From an uncultured Gemmatimonadota bacterium (GTDB lineage Bacteria; Gemmatimonadota; Gemmatimonadetes; Gemmatimonadales; GWC2-71-9), in the NCBI GenBank assembly GCA_946479825.1, contig CAMLHU010000147.1, positions 1-5,799 on the forward strand: a stretch of DNA of 5,799 nucleotides. The letters run 5' to 3'. The stretch's first letter is position 1, and the number at the start of each line of letters is the position of its first letter. The translations under genes and the position numbers were made by a program. This document shows positions 1 through 5,799 of the stretch, piece by piece. Under the pieces are notes generated by a model. It saw nothing but the letters and a program-made list of their open reading frames with translations. It searched no databases and was not told the DNA's origin.

Positions 1-21
1 GTCGTGGGTCGTGGGTCGTGG
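1..21 (-). repeat. Heptanucleotide tandem repeat, family 1 (3 units, cut by window edge)
   Basis: Three perfect units of GTCGTGG lie end to end and probably continue beyond the left edge of the window. Read on the minus strand they are CCACGAC, the same heptamer as in the tract at 2113-2182, so the two tracts are inverted relative to each other. No gene is visible here. The short reading frame that can be drawn through it starts inside the repeat and is most likely not translated. Confidence 0.85.
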
Positions 22-42
22 ATCTGAGGGGCACGTTGCCTT

Positions 43-91
43 TCTCTCGTCTCCTTTCTCTCTTCTCTCGTCTCCCGTCTCCCCTCTCACC
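43..91 (+). repeat. Pyrimidine-rich heptanucleotide tandem repeat, family 2 (7 units)
   Basis: Seven consecutive degenerate 7-mers can be read without a gap: TCTCTCG, TCTCCTT, TCTCTCT, TCTCTCG, TCTCCCG, TCTCCCC and TCTCACC. The strand is entirely pyrimidine apart from the G closing three units and one A. The tract ends 6 bases before the GTG chosen as the permease start, so it occupies the place where a ribosome binding site would normally be. It is a different sequence from the CGACCCA-type heptamer at 1-21 and 2113-2182 but has the same 7-bp period. Its function is unknown. Confidence 0.75.
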
Positions 92-97
92 CTCCCC

Positions 98-946
98 GTG
101 CCCCAGCTCCTCGACCCCATCATCCGCCAATGCCGCCGCGATCCGCTCTTCGCGGCGGGGCTCGGGCTCGCGGCGGTGATCGTGGTCGCGGCCCTCGCGG
201 CGCCGCTGCTGGCCCCGGCCGACCCGCTCGTGGGCGACCTCCGCCAGGCCTACCTCCTCCCGCCCAGCCTCCACCACCTGCTCGGCACCGACAGCCAGGG
301 GCGCGACGTCCTGAGCCGCGTGCTCTACGGCGCCAGGATCTCCCTCGGCGTCGGTCTCATTTCGCAGTCGGTGTCGCTGGTGCTCGGGGTCTCGCTGGGG
401 CTGCTGGCGGGGTATTACGGCCGATGGGTCGAGTCGCTCGTGATGCGCTGCGCCGACATCACGCTGGCGTTCCCGACGCTGCTCCTGCTCATCGCCGTCG
501 CCGCGGCAGTCCGGCCCTCGCTGCCCCTCGTCTTCGTCCTGATCGGCGTGGTCGGCTGGGCGGGGATGGCTCGGCTCGTGCGCGGGCAGGTGCTGGCGCT
601 CCGCGGGGCCGAGTACGTGCTGGCCGCCCGCGCGCTCGGCGCCGCCGACCGCCGCATCCTCTGGCGCCACCTCCTCCCGAATGTCCGGTCCCCGGTCCTC
701 GTCGCGGCCACCCTCGGCATCGCCGGGGCGATGATGGCCGAGGCCGCGCTCTCGTTCCTCGGCCTGGGCGCCCAGCCGCCGACGCCGAGCTGGGGCGCGA
801 TGGTGGCCGACGGGAGCGACCTGCTGCGCGTGGCGCCGTGGGTCTCGGTGGCGCCCGGGCTCGCGATCGGGGTCGCCGTGCTCGCCTTCAACCTGGTCGG
901 GGACGGGCTCCGCCAGGCATTCGACATCCGTACCGAACGGAAGTGA
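98..946 (+). CDS. ABC transporter permease, DppC/OppC-type (peptide/nickel family)
   Basis: This is an inner-membrane permease subunit of a peptide/opine/nickel ABC importer, 282 aa from the GTG at 98, which is usual for the family. Residues 17-38 form the first membrane helix after a basic RRDP stretch. The family motif GTDSQGRDVLSR is at 63-74 and the D120-x-x-x-AFP segment follows a second helix. The cytoplasmic EAA loop that docks on the ATPase spans about 171-195 (EYVLAARALGA then LLPN), and further helices lie near 144-160, 199-219 and 248-271. The frame stays open upstream to a GTG at 11, but that extension would only translate the heptamer repeats, so GTG 98 is preferred although no Shine-Dalgarno sequence precedes it. 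The partner permease, ATPases and binding protein are not in the window. The next gene starts 2 nt after the stop. Substrate cannot be told from sequence. Confidence 0.9.
   Translation: MPQLLDPIIRQCRRDPLFAAGLGLAAVIVVAALAAPLLAPADPLVGDLRQAYLLPPSLHHLLGTDSQGRDVLSRVLYGARISLGVGLISQSVSLVLGVSLGLLAGYYGRWVESLVMRCADITLAFPTLLLLIAVAAAVRPSLPLVFVLIGVVGWAGMARLVRGQVLALRGAEYVLAARALGAADRRILWRHLLPNVRSPVLVAATLGIAGAMMAEAALSFLGLGAQPPTPSWGAMVADGSDLLRVAPWVSVAPGLAIGVAVLAFNLVGDGLRQAFDIRTERK
939..943 (+). promoter_or_regulatory. Ribosome binding site of the PLP enzyme gene
   Basis: GGAAG, continuing as GGAAGTGA, lies 5 nt upstream of the ATG at 949. It overlaps the last codons and the TGA stop of the permease gene. This fixes the start of the downstream gene at 949 and implies translation coupled to the permease. 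It is the clearest Shine-Dalgarno-like site seen in the window. Confidence 0.65.
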
Positions 947-948
947 CG

Positions 949-2088
949 ATGGACCAGGACCTCCGGCAGCTCCGCCGCGACGAATTCCCGTGGGCCGACG
1001 ACACCGTCTATCTCAACCACGCCAGCACCGGCCCGCTGCCGGAGCGCACCCGGCGCGTCGCCGACGAGTGGAACCGCCGGCGGACGATGCCGTTCCGGCT
1101 CCCCGACACCGACCTCTTCGCGGTGCTCTCCGAGGCGCGCCGCCTCGCGGCGCAGCTGGTGAATGCCGACCCCGCGGAGATCGCGATCGCGACCAATACC
1201 ACCTGGGGGCTCGCCCTCGCGGCCGCGGCGCTCCCGCTCGGCCGCGGCGACGTGGTGGTGGTGAGCGACAAGGAGTTCCCCGCCAACGTCTATCCGTGGC
1301 TCCTGCTGCGCGAGCGCGGCGTGACGCTCGAGCTCGTCCCCACCACCAAAGAGGGATGGCCCGACGAGGCCGCCCTCCTGGCCCGGCTCGAGCGGCCGGA
1401 GGTCAAGGCGCTCGCCGTGTCGCTGGTGCAGTTCAGCAACGGATATCGCGTCGACCTCGCCGCGCTCTCGGCGGCGACCCGCCGGCTCGGCAAGTTCCTC
1501 GTGGTGGATGCGATCCAGGCGCTGGGCCAGGTGCCGGTGGACCTCCGGGCCACGCCGGTGGACATCCTCTCGAGCGGCGGGCAGAAGTGGCTGCTCTCGC
1601 CGTGGGGGTCGGGGTTCACCTATGTACGGAAGGAGCTGATCGGCCGACTCCATCCCGCGATGGTGGGGTGGATGGCCTTCGAGGGGACGGACGATTTCCG
1701 GCGGCTCACCGCGTACGATCCGACGCTCCGGTCGGACGCCCGCCGCTTCGAGCTGGTGACGCTCCCGTATCAGGATATTGCGGGGTTCAACGTCTCGGTG
1801 GGGATGCTGCTCGAGGTCGGGATCGCGCGGATCGCCGCGCACCTGCAGGCGCTCCACGCGCCGGTCATGTCGGCGGCCGAGCGGCTCGGTGTCCGGATCA
1901 CGTCGCCGCGCGGCGTGCACGGGTCGGGGATCCTCTGCCTCGCCCCGCGTGACCTCGACGGCACCTTCGAGCGGCTGCGCGCGGCGGGCGTGTACGCGTC
2001 GCTCCGCGAGGGCGCGATCCGCCTGTCACCGCACTTCTATACGACGCCGGAAGAGATGGGGAAGGTTGTGGAAGTCCTGGAGGGGTGA
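949..2088 (+). CDS. Aminotransferase class V-fold PLP-dependent enzyme (non-desulfurase)
   Basis: A 379-aa fold-type I PLP enzyme related to the CsdA/SufS, kynureninase and isopenicillin N epimerase group. The N-terminus has the family YLNHASTGPLP motif. A phosphate-binding loop appears at 82-87 (TNTTWG), the cofactor-pyridine aspartate is D187 (VVDAIQALG), and the Schiff-base lysine is K213 in SSGGQKWLLSPWG. R358 (IRLSPHFY) is the likely substrate-carboxylate arginine. The segment EFPANVYPW (109-117) puts F-P where SufS has two histidines, a pattern closer to kynureninase. The residue before K213 is Gln, not the usual His. The only cysteine is C330 in a strand upstream of the desulfurase cysteine position, and the loop carrying that cysteine is shortened, so sulfur mobilisation is unlikely. 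Its reaction is unassigned; epimerase, lyase or aminotransferase are all possible. Being 2 nt behind a permease gene suggests action on an imported amino compound, which is inference. Confidence 0.88.
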   Translation: MDQDLRQLRRDEFPWADDTVYLNHASTGPLPERTRRVADEWNRRRTMPFRLPDTDLFAVLSEARRLAAQLVNADPAEIAIATNTTWGLALAAAALPLGRGDVVVVSDKEFPANVYPWLLLRERGVTLELVPTTKEGWPDEAALLARLERPEVKALAVSLVQFSNGYRVDLAALSAATRRLGKFLVVDAIQALGQVPVDLRATPVDILSSGGQKWLLSPWGSGFTYVRKELIGRLHPAMVGWMAFEGTDDFRRLTAYDPTLRSDARRFELVTLPYQDIAGFNVSVGMLLEVGIARIAAHLQALHAPVMSAAERLGVRITSPRGVHGSGILCLAPRDLDGTFERLRAAGVYASLREGAIRLSPHFYTTPEEMGKVVEVLEG

Positions 2089-2112
2089 GCCGAGACGGGA
2101 GCGCTCCAGCGA

Positions 2113-2182
2113 TCAACCCGCGACTCACGACCCACGACCCACGACCCACAACCCACAACCCACGACTCACGACTCACGACCC
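2113..2182 (+). repeat. Heptanucleotide tandem repeat, family 1 (about 10 units)
   Basis: Ten contiguous 7-mers of consensus ACRACYC: TCAACCC, GCGACTC, three ACGACCC, two ACAACCC, two ACGACTC and one ACGACCC. Neighbouring identical units suggest expansion by slippage or local duplication. The tract fills the gap between two converging genes and overlaps the last 16 bases of tyrS. No intrinsic terminator (GC stem plus T-run) was found in 2089-2166. Spurious reading frames through this tract give WVVGRG-type peptides and should not be annotated as genes. Confidence 0.9.
2127..2161 (-). other. Potential G-quadruplex motif downstream of tyrS
   Basis: Five successive family-1 heptamers read GGGTTGT, GGGTTGT, then GGGTCGT three times on the minus strand. 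That is five GGG runs separated by uniform 4-nt loops, satisfying the G3-N(1-7) rule for a quadruplex. The minus strand is the tyrS sense strand, so the element would be in the 3' untranslated part of the tyrS transcript, starting 5 nt past its stop. It would also be template DNA for transcription arriving from the converging PLP-enzyme gene. Folding and function are inferred. Confidence 0.5.
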
Positions 2183-3441
2183 ATCACCAGCATCGCGTAG
2201 TTCTTCTTCCCCTTCTGCAGCAGCACGTACCGTCCGGCGAGCAGGTCCCGGGTCCCCAGGGCCCGGGCGGCGTCCACCTTCTCGCCGTTGACCGCGAACG
2301 CCTTCTGCTCGATCCCCCGCCGCGCCTCCGCTTTGGAGGCCGCGAGCCCCGCGGTCACGAGTGCGTCGGCGAGCGGGAGCCCCGCCGACAGGTCGGCCTC
2401 GGCCACCGGATGGCTCGGGATCTCGGCCGCCAGCACGCCGAACGCGCCGGCGTCGGCCGAGCGCACGTCGTCGCCGCCGAAGAGGATCCGGGCGGCCGCC
2501 TCGACCCGGGCGGTCTGCTCGGCGCCGTGGACCAGGTTGGTGACCTCGCGCGCCAGCCGGCGCTGGCCCTCGCGCTTGCCGGGGTCGGCCAGGTGCGCCG
2601 ACACGATCGCGCTCACTTCGGCGAGCGGCAGGAAGGTGAAGAGCTTGAGGACCCGATCGACGTCGGCGTCCTCCTGGTTGAGCCAGAACTGGTAGAACCT
2701 GTACGGGCTCGTCCGGGCGGGGTCGAGCCAGACGTTGCCGTCCTCGCTCTTGCCGAACTTGCTCCCCGAATGGGTGGTGAGGAGCGGGAAGACGAGGCCG
2801 TGCACCTGCCGTCCGTCGCGTCGTGAGACCAGTTCGCACCCGGCGGTGATGTTCCCCCACTGGTCGCTTCCGCCGAGCTGGAGCTCGCACCCGTCCTGGT
2901 GGTGCAGGTGCCAGAAGTCGTAGGCCTGTGCCAGCATGTAGGCGAACTCGGTGAAGGAGATCCCCGTCTCCATCCGCGCCTTCACCGATTCCTTCTGCAG
3001 CATGTAGTTGACGGTGAAGTGCTTGCCGGTGTCGCGGAGGAAGTCCACCAGGCGGAGGTCGCCGAGCCAGTCGGCGTTGTTCCGGACGCGGGCGGCGTGC
3101 TTCCCCTCGAAGCTCACGAACCGCCGCAGCTGGGCCTCGATGGCCCGGGCGTTCACGTCCACCAGCGCCGGGTCGAGCATCGGCCGCTCGGCCCGCTTGC
3201 CGCTCGGGTCGCCGATGAGCCCCGTGCCGCCGCCGACGAGGACGATCGGCGTGCCCCCGGTCCGCTGGAGCCAGGCGAGGCCCATCACGGGGACCAGGTT
3301 CCCCACGTGCAGCGAGTCCGCGGTGGGGTCGAACCCCACGTATCCCGTGATCGGCCCGCGGGCGAGGCGCTCCTCCAGGCCGGGGGTCAGGTCCTGGACG
3401 AATCCGCGCGCCGTGAGTTCGGTGAGCAGGGAAGTGGCCAT
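2167..3441 (-). CDS. tyrS: Tyrosine--tRNA ligase
   Basis: This cytoplasmic class I synthetase charges tRNA-Tyr with tyrosine using ATP. At 424 aa it matches the usual bacterial TyrS length. The HIGH-type motif is H45-V-G-N48, with Y34 and D38 in the tyrosine pocket. Y168, Q172 and D175 (YMLAQAYD) complete the amino-acid site, followed by [10 protein letters not shown] at 188-197. The KMSKS-type loop is K228-F-G-K-S232. A C-terminal S4-like RNA-binding domain spans about 353-417 and ends in KKNYAMLVM. The last four residues, GRES, and the stop codon are encoded by the heptamer repeat and look like an acquired tail. The ATG at 3441 is supported by the family-typical N-terminus and a -10-like box 6 nt upstream with no room for a Shine-Dalgarno sequence. 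It is transcribed divergently from the penicillin-binding protein gene and converges with the PLP enzyme gene, so it is probably monocistronic. Confidence 0.98.
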   Translation of the reverse strand: MATSLLTELTARGFVQDLTPGLEERLARGPITGYVGFDPTADSLHVGNLVPVMGLAWLQRTGGTPIVLVGGGTGLIGDPSGKRAERPMLDPALVDVNARAIEAQLRRFVSFEGKHAARVRNNADWLGDLRLVDFLRDTGKHFTVNYMLQKESVKARMETGISFTEFAYMLAQAYDFWHLHHQDGCELQLGGSDQWGNITAGCELVSRRDGRQVHGLVFPLLTTHSGSKFGKSEDGNVWLDPARTSPYRFYQFWLNQEDADVDRVLKLFTFLPLAEVSAIVSAHLADPGKREGQRRLAREVTNLVHGAEQTARVEAAARILFGGDDVRSADAGAFGVLAAEIPSHPVAEADLSAGLPLADALVTAGLAASKAEARRGIEQKAFAVNGEKVDAARALGTRDLLAGRYVLLQKGKKNYAMLVMGRES

Positions 3442-3447
3442 GGCGAG

Positions 3448-3453
3448 AATCTA
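3448..3453 (-). promoter_or_regulatory. Putative -10 box of a leaderless tyrS promoter
   Basis: On the minus strand TAGATT fits the TANNNT -10 pattern and is followed by 6 nt before the tyrS ATG. Transcription would then begin at or next to the A of the start codon, giving a leaderless mRNA. No recognisable -35 box is seen about 17 nt upstream, where the sequence is a G-run. Confidence 0.45.
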
Positions 3454-3469
3454 CCCCGCCGCGACTTTT

Positions 3470-3483
3470 CCCCCCACCCCCCC
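3470..3483 (+). repeat. C-homopolymer tract in the divergent promoter spacer
   Basis: Six C, one A, then seven C, read on the plus strand. The tract lies between the two putative -10 boxes and immediately after a T4 run. On the minus strand it is an almost unbroken G-run. Such tracts are prone to length change during replication. Confidence 0.7.
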
Positions 3484-3488
3484 GGCGC

Positions 3489-3494
3489 TAGCTT
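3489..3494 (+). promoter_or_regulatory. Putative -10 box of a leaderless penicillin-binding protein promoter
   Basis: TAGCTT fits TANNNT and is followed by 6 nt before the ATG at 3501, the same geometry as the TAGATT box facing tyrS. No Shine-Dalgarno sequence precedes the ATG. A weak -35 candidate, TTTTCC at 3466-3471, would leave a 17-bp spacer made largely of the C-tract. Confidence 0.45.
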
Positions 3495-3500
3495 TCGACC

Positions 3501-5672
3501 ATGGCTTCCCGCCGGATCGGCACGCTCGCCCGCTGGTGGCACACCCCGGTCATCCGTCGCTGGTTCCTCACCGCCGTGTTCTCGGCGGCCGGATTCTCGA
3601 CGGCGCTGCTCACGGGGGCGTGGAGCCGCGCCTGCCTCAACAACTCCTGCCCGTCGGTCGCGAGCGTCACCCAGTACGATCCGGACCAGGCGTCGAAGGT
3701 CTATGCCGCGGACGGCCGGCTCATCACCGACCTCGGCCTCCAGCGCCGGACGGTGGTGCCGCTCAGCCAGATGTCGCCCGCGGTGGTCGCGGCGTTCCTG
3801 TCCACCGAGGACAAGCGCTTCTACCAGCACCACGGGGTGGACTGGATCCGGGTGTTCGGCGCCGTCAAGGACATCCTGATCAAGCGGCGCATCGCCGGCG
3901 GTGCCTCGACCATCACGATGCAGCTGGCCGGCAACCTGTGGCCCGAGGAGATCAACCGGAGCGACCGGTCGTTCCGCCGGAAGCTCCGGGAGGCGCAGGT
4001 GGCCCTCGAGCTCGAGCGCACGTACTCCAAGGACAAGATCCTCGAGCTCTACCTCAACCAGATCGACCTCGGCAACCGCGCGTTCGGGGTCGAGGCCGCG
4101 GCCCAGCGGTACTTCGGCAAGTCGGCGCACGACCTCAACGTCGCCGAGGCGGCGATGCTGGCCGCGCTCCCCAAGGGGCCGGGGATCTACAATCCGCGCC
4201 GCCACCGGCTCCGTGCCATCGAGCGGCGCAACCTCGTCATCAGCCTCCTGCACGACAACGGCTACCTCACGGCCGCCGAGGCCGAGCGGTGGGAGGCGTA
4301 TCCGCTGGTGCTGTCGAACCGGTCGGACTTCAGCGAGGTGGCGCCGTACTTCACCGAGTACGTCCGCCAGCAGATGGAGGCGCGCTTCGGGCCGGAGCTT
4401 TACACCGCGGGGCTTCGCATCCACACCACGCTCGACCTCGACACCCAGCTCGCGGCCGAGCGGGCGCTCGAGACCCAGCTCGAGGCGATCGAGAACGGCC
4501 AGTACGGGCCCTACAAGCACGAGACCTACGCCCAGTACCTGCAGGAGAAGGCCGACAAGGACCAGGACTCCCAGGAAGGGCCGACCTACTCCCCGTACCT
4601 CCAGGGCCTCGCGGTGGTGCTCGAGGCGAAGACCGGCAACATCCTGGCGCTGGTGGGCGGCCGCGACTTCGACGACAGCAAGTACAACCGCGCCATCCTG
4701 GCCCGCCGCCAGCCGGGCTCGACCTTCAAGCCCTTCGTCTACTCCGCCGCGCTCCGCGCTGGACATCCGCTGTCGGAGATCATCGAGGACGCGCCGCTCA
4801 GCGTCCCGATGGGCCCGACGGAGCCGCCGTGGGAGCCGCAGAACTACGACCTGATCTTCCGCGGGCCGCTCACCCTCCGGCAGGCGCTCACGATGTCCGA
4901 CAACATCGTGACCATCCGGCTCGGGATGGAGGAGCTGGGCGAGCAGGCGGTCATCTCCGAGGCCACCAAGTTCGGGATCACCACGCCGATCCCCGCGGTG
5001 CCGTCCATCCACATCGGCTCGGCCGACGTGCAGCCGCTCGAGATGATCTCGGCCTACACCACGTTCGCCAACCTCGGCTACCGGTCGGTCCCGAACCCGA
5101 TCCTCTGGGTCGAGGACCGGCAGGGCAACATCGTCTGGCGGCCGCAGGTCCGCACCATGCAGGTGATGGACTCCGACCAGGCCTGGCTGCTGGTGGACGT
5201 CCTCCGCGACGTGGTGCGGACCCCCGCCGGGACCGCATACCCTGAGGTCGGCGGCGCCGGGTTCACTATCCCGGCCGGCGGCAAGACCGGCACCACCGAC
5301 CAGGGCACCGACGTCTGGTTCATCGGGTTCACGCCCGACCTGGTGGGCGGCGTCTGGATGGGCTTCGACAAGCCGGATCGCATCAAGGCGGCCGCGACCG
5401 GCGGCGTGCTCGCCGCCCCGGCCTGGACGGCGATGATGCGCGACATCTACGAGCGCCGCGCCGTTCCGCAGGATCCCTGGCCCCGCCCGGACGACCTCAA
5501 GTTCGCCGAGATCGACCGCCAGACCGGGGAGCTCGCGCTGCCGTTCTGTCCCACCGAGAACCGCTACGTCGAGTCGTACCTCCCGGGGACGGAGCCGAAG
5601 ACGTATTGCCACCTCCACGCCTTCAGTCCGGTGGGCGGCGGAGGCACCCCCCAGTACCCCGGCCAGAACTGA
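3501..5672 (+). CDS. Class A penicillin-binding protein (PBP1A family)
   Basis: This bifunctional peptidoglycan synthase polymerises lipid II and crosslinks stem peptides on the outer face of the inner membrane. It has 723 aa, shorter than E. coli PBP1A (about 850). One membrane anchor lies at about 17-41 after a basic cytoplasmic N-terminus. The glycosyltransferase (GT51) domain follows, with catalytic E103 in EDKRFYQHHG, GGASTITMQLAGNL around 133-146, R160-K-L-R-E164 carrying the probable second glutamate, and ILELYLNQIDLGN from 180. The transpeptidase domain has all three penicillin-binding motifs: S407-T-F-K410 with the acylated serine, S466-D-N468, and K595-T-G597. The tail (C683 to C703, then Gly-rich) has the CPTEN and LPGTEPKTYC pattern. 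C45/C50 and C683/C703 are the only cysteines and all face outside the cytoplasm. The ATG at 3501 has no Shine-Dalgarno but a TAGCTT box 6 nt upstream. It is probably first in an operon with the amidohydrolase gene, 4 nt downstream. Confidence 0.96.
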   Translation: MASRRIGTLARWWHTPVIRRWFLTAVFSAAGFSTALLTGAWSRACLNNSCPSVASVTQYDPDQASKVYAADGRLITDLGLQRRTVVPLSQMSPAVVAAFLSTEDKRFYQHHGVDWIRVFGAVKDILIKRRIAGGASTITMQLAGNLWPEEINRSDRSFRRKLREAQVALELERTYSKDKILELYLNQIDLGNRAFGVEAAAQRYFGKSAHDLNVAEAAMLAALPKGPGIYNPRRHRLRAIERRNLVISLLHDNGYLTAAEAERWEAYPLVLSNRSDFSEVAPYFTEYVRQQMEARFGPELYTAGLRIHTTLDLDTQLAAERALETQLEAIENGQYGPYKHETYAQYLQEKADKDQDSQEGPTYSPYLQGLAVVLEAKTGNILALVGGRDFDDSKYNRAILARRQPGSTFKPFVYSAALRAGHPLSEIIEDAPLSVPMGPTEPPWEPQNYDLIFRGPLTLRQALTMSDNIVTIRLGMEELGEQAVISEATKFGITTPIPAVPSIHIGSADVQPLEMISAYTTFANLGYRSVPNPILWVEDRQGNIVWRPQVRTMQVMDSDQAWLLVDVLRDVVRTPAGTAYPEVGGAGFTIPAGGKTGTTDQGTDVWFIGFTPDLVGGVWMGFDKPDRIKAAATGGVLAAPAWTAMMRDIYERRAVPQDPWPRPDDLKFAEIDRQTGELALPFCPTENRYVESYLPGTEPKTYCHLHAFSPVGGGGTPQYPGQN

Positions 5673-5676
5673 CCGG

Positions 5677-5799
5677 GTGACCCGCACCGTCCTCCGCGCC
5701 GGCTGGGTGGTCCCGATGGCGGGACCGCCGATCGAAGGCGGGGAGGTCGTCATCGGCGACGACGGACGCGTCGCGGGCGTCGCCCCGGGCGCCGGCCGG
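5677..5799 (+). CDS. Amidohydrolase family protein, N-terminal fragment (continues past window)
   Basis: The first 41 codons are visible from a GTG at 5677, and the frame is open to the window edge. The peptide begins VTRTVLRAGWVVPM, then has I-E-G-G-E-V-V-I and D-G-R-V-A-G-V. This is the small N-terminal beta-sandwich pattern of the metal-dependent amidohydrolase/cytosine deaminase-like superfamily, where a short hairpin precedes the metal-binding HxH motif. The HxH motif would lie beyond the window, so catalytic ability and substrate are not visible. The start lies 4 nt after the penicillin-binding protein stop, implying one transcript and perhaps translational coupling. There is no clear Shine-Dalgarno sequence. 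An in-frame ATG at 5716 would cut into the conserved beginning and is less likely. Confidence 0.65.
   Translation, partial: MTRTVLRAGWVVPMAGPPIEGGEVVIGDDGRVAGVAPGAGR

Noticed and set aside
11..97. Permease start at the GTG at position 11
   Set aside because: The extra 29 residues would be translated from the two heptamer tracts and resemble nothing in the family, while GTG 98 gives a normal length and N-terminus.
130..948. In-frame extension of the PLP enzyme into the permease gene (a 652-aa reading)
   Set aside because: The upstream part is an off-frame reading of the permease with Arg/Pro/Gly-rich nonsense, and the family start motif and ribosome binding site fix the start at 949.
415..1920. 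501-codon minus-strand frame across the permease and PLP enzyme genes
   Set aside because: It runs antisense to two well-supported genes and has Arg/His/Pro-rich sequence without motifs, so it is a compositional shadow.
2077..2109. Possible terminator hairpin (CTGGAG pairing with CTCCAG, plus the palindrome GGAGCGCTCC at 2098-2107)
   Set aside because: The stem is only 6 bp with a 21-nt loop, and the inner palindrome has no loop. No T-run follows on either strand, so it does not qualify as an intrinsic terminator.
2113..2182. CRISPR array
   Set aside because: The units are 7 bp and contiguous, without spacers, so this is a simple tandem repeat.
1898..2291. Short frames through the heptamer array on both strands
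   Set aside because: Their sequence simply translates the repeat (WVVGRG or THDPRPTTH patterns), with no initiation signal or conserved domain.
3387..5753. 788-codon open frame on the minus strand, antisense to the whole penicillin-binding protein gene
   Set aside because: It covers a plus-strand gene with every catalytic motif intact, has a low-complexity R/L/V/E/G-rich composition with no recognisable domain, and is the expected shadow of strong GC bias at third positions.
1..5799. A novel defence, mobile or biosynthetic system
   Set aside because: All complete genes fall into well-known families. No transposase, integrase, toxin-antitoxin pair, nuclease or RNA gene is visible, and composition looks even across the window.

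Overview
The window is GC-rich (about 70% by eye, not counted), densely coded bacterial DNA with strong G/C bias at third codon positions. Gene content is mostly housekeeping: a peptide-type ABC permease, a fold-type I PLP enzyme, tyrosyl-tRNA synthetase, a class A penicillin-binding protein (so a peptidoglycan-making bacterium), and the start of an amidohydrolase. The GC level, the 7-bp intergenic repeats, and TANNNT boxes sitting 6 nt before ATG starts would suit a Gemmatimonadota-like lineage. That assignment is an impression from protein and repeat style, not a demonstrated match.

Layout, left to right. Bases 1-97 hold no gene. They carry two different heptanucleotide repeat tracts, one G-rich (1-21, cut by the window edge) and one pyrimidine-rich (43-91) that runs up to the GTG start of the permease. 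The permease (98-946) and an aminotransferase class V-fold enzyme (949-2088) are separated by 2 nt and look co-transcribed. The enzyme converges with tyrS (2167-3441, minus strand). The gap between them is filled by about ten heptamers (2113-2182), the same family as at the window's left end but in the opposite orientation, and they run into the 3' end of tyrS. tyrS and the penicillin-binding protein gene (3501-5672) diverge from a 59-bp spacer (3442-3500). Each has a TAG(A/C)TT box exactly 6 nt before its ATG, suggesting a pair of leaderless promoters around a C-homopolymer tract. A partial amidohydrolase begins at 5677, 4 nt after the penicillin-binding protein stop.

Functionally there are three units: an uptake-permease/PLP-enzyme operon whose substrate cannot be read from sequence, a monocistronic-looking tyrS, and a cell-wall synthase gene leading a second operon. 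I found no evidence for a novel defence, mobile or biosynthetic system. The points most worth following are the heptamer repeats (one forms a G-quadruplex-type motif just past the tyrS stop), the mirrored leaderless promoters, and the PLP enzyme, which lacks the desulfurase cysteine.
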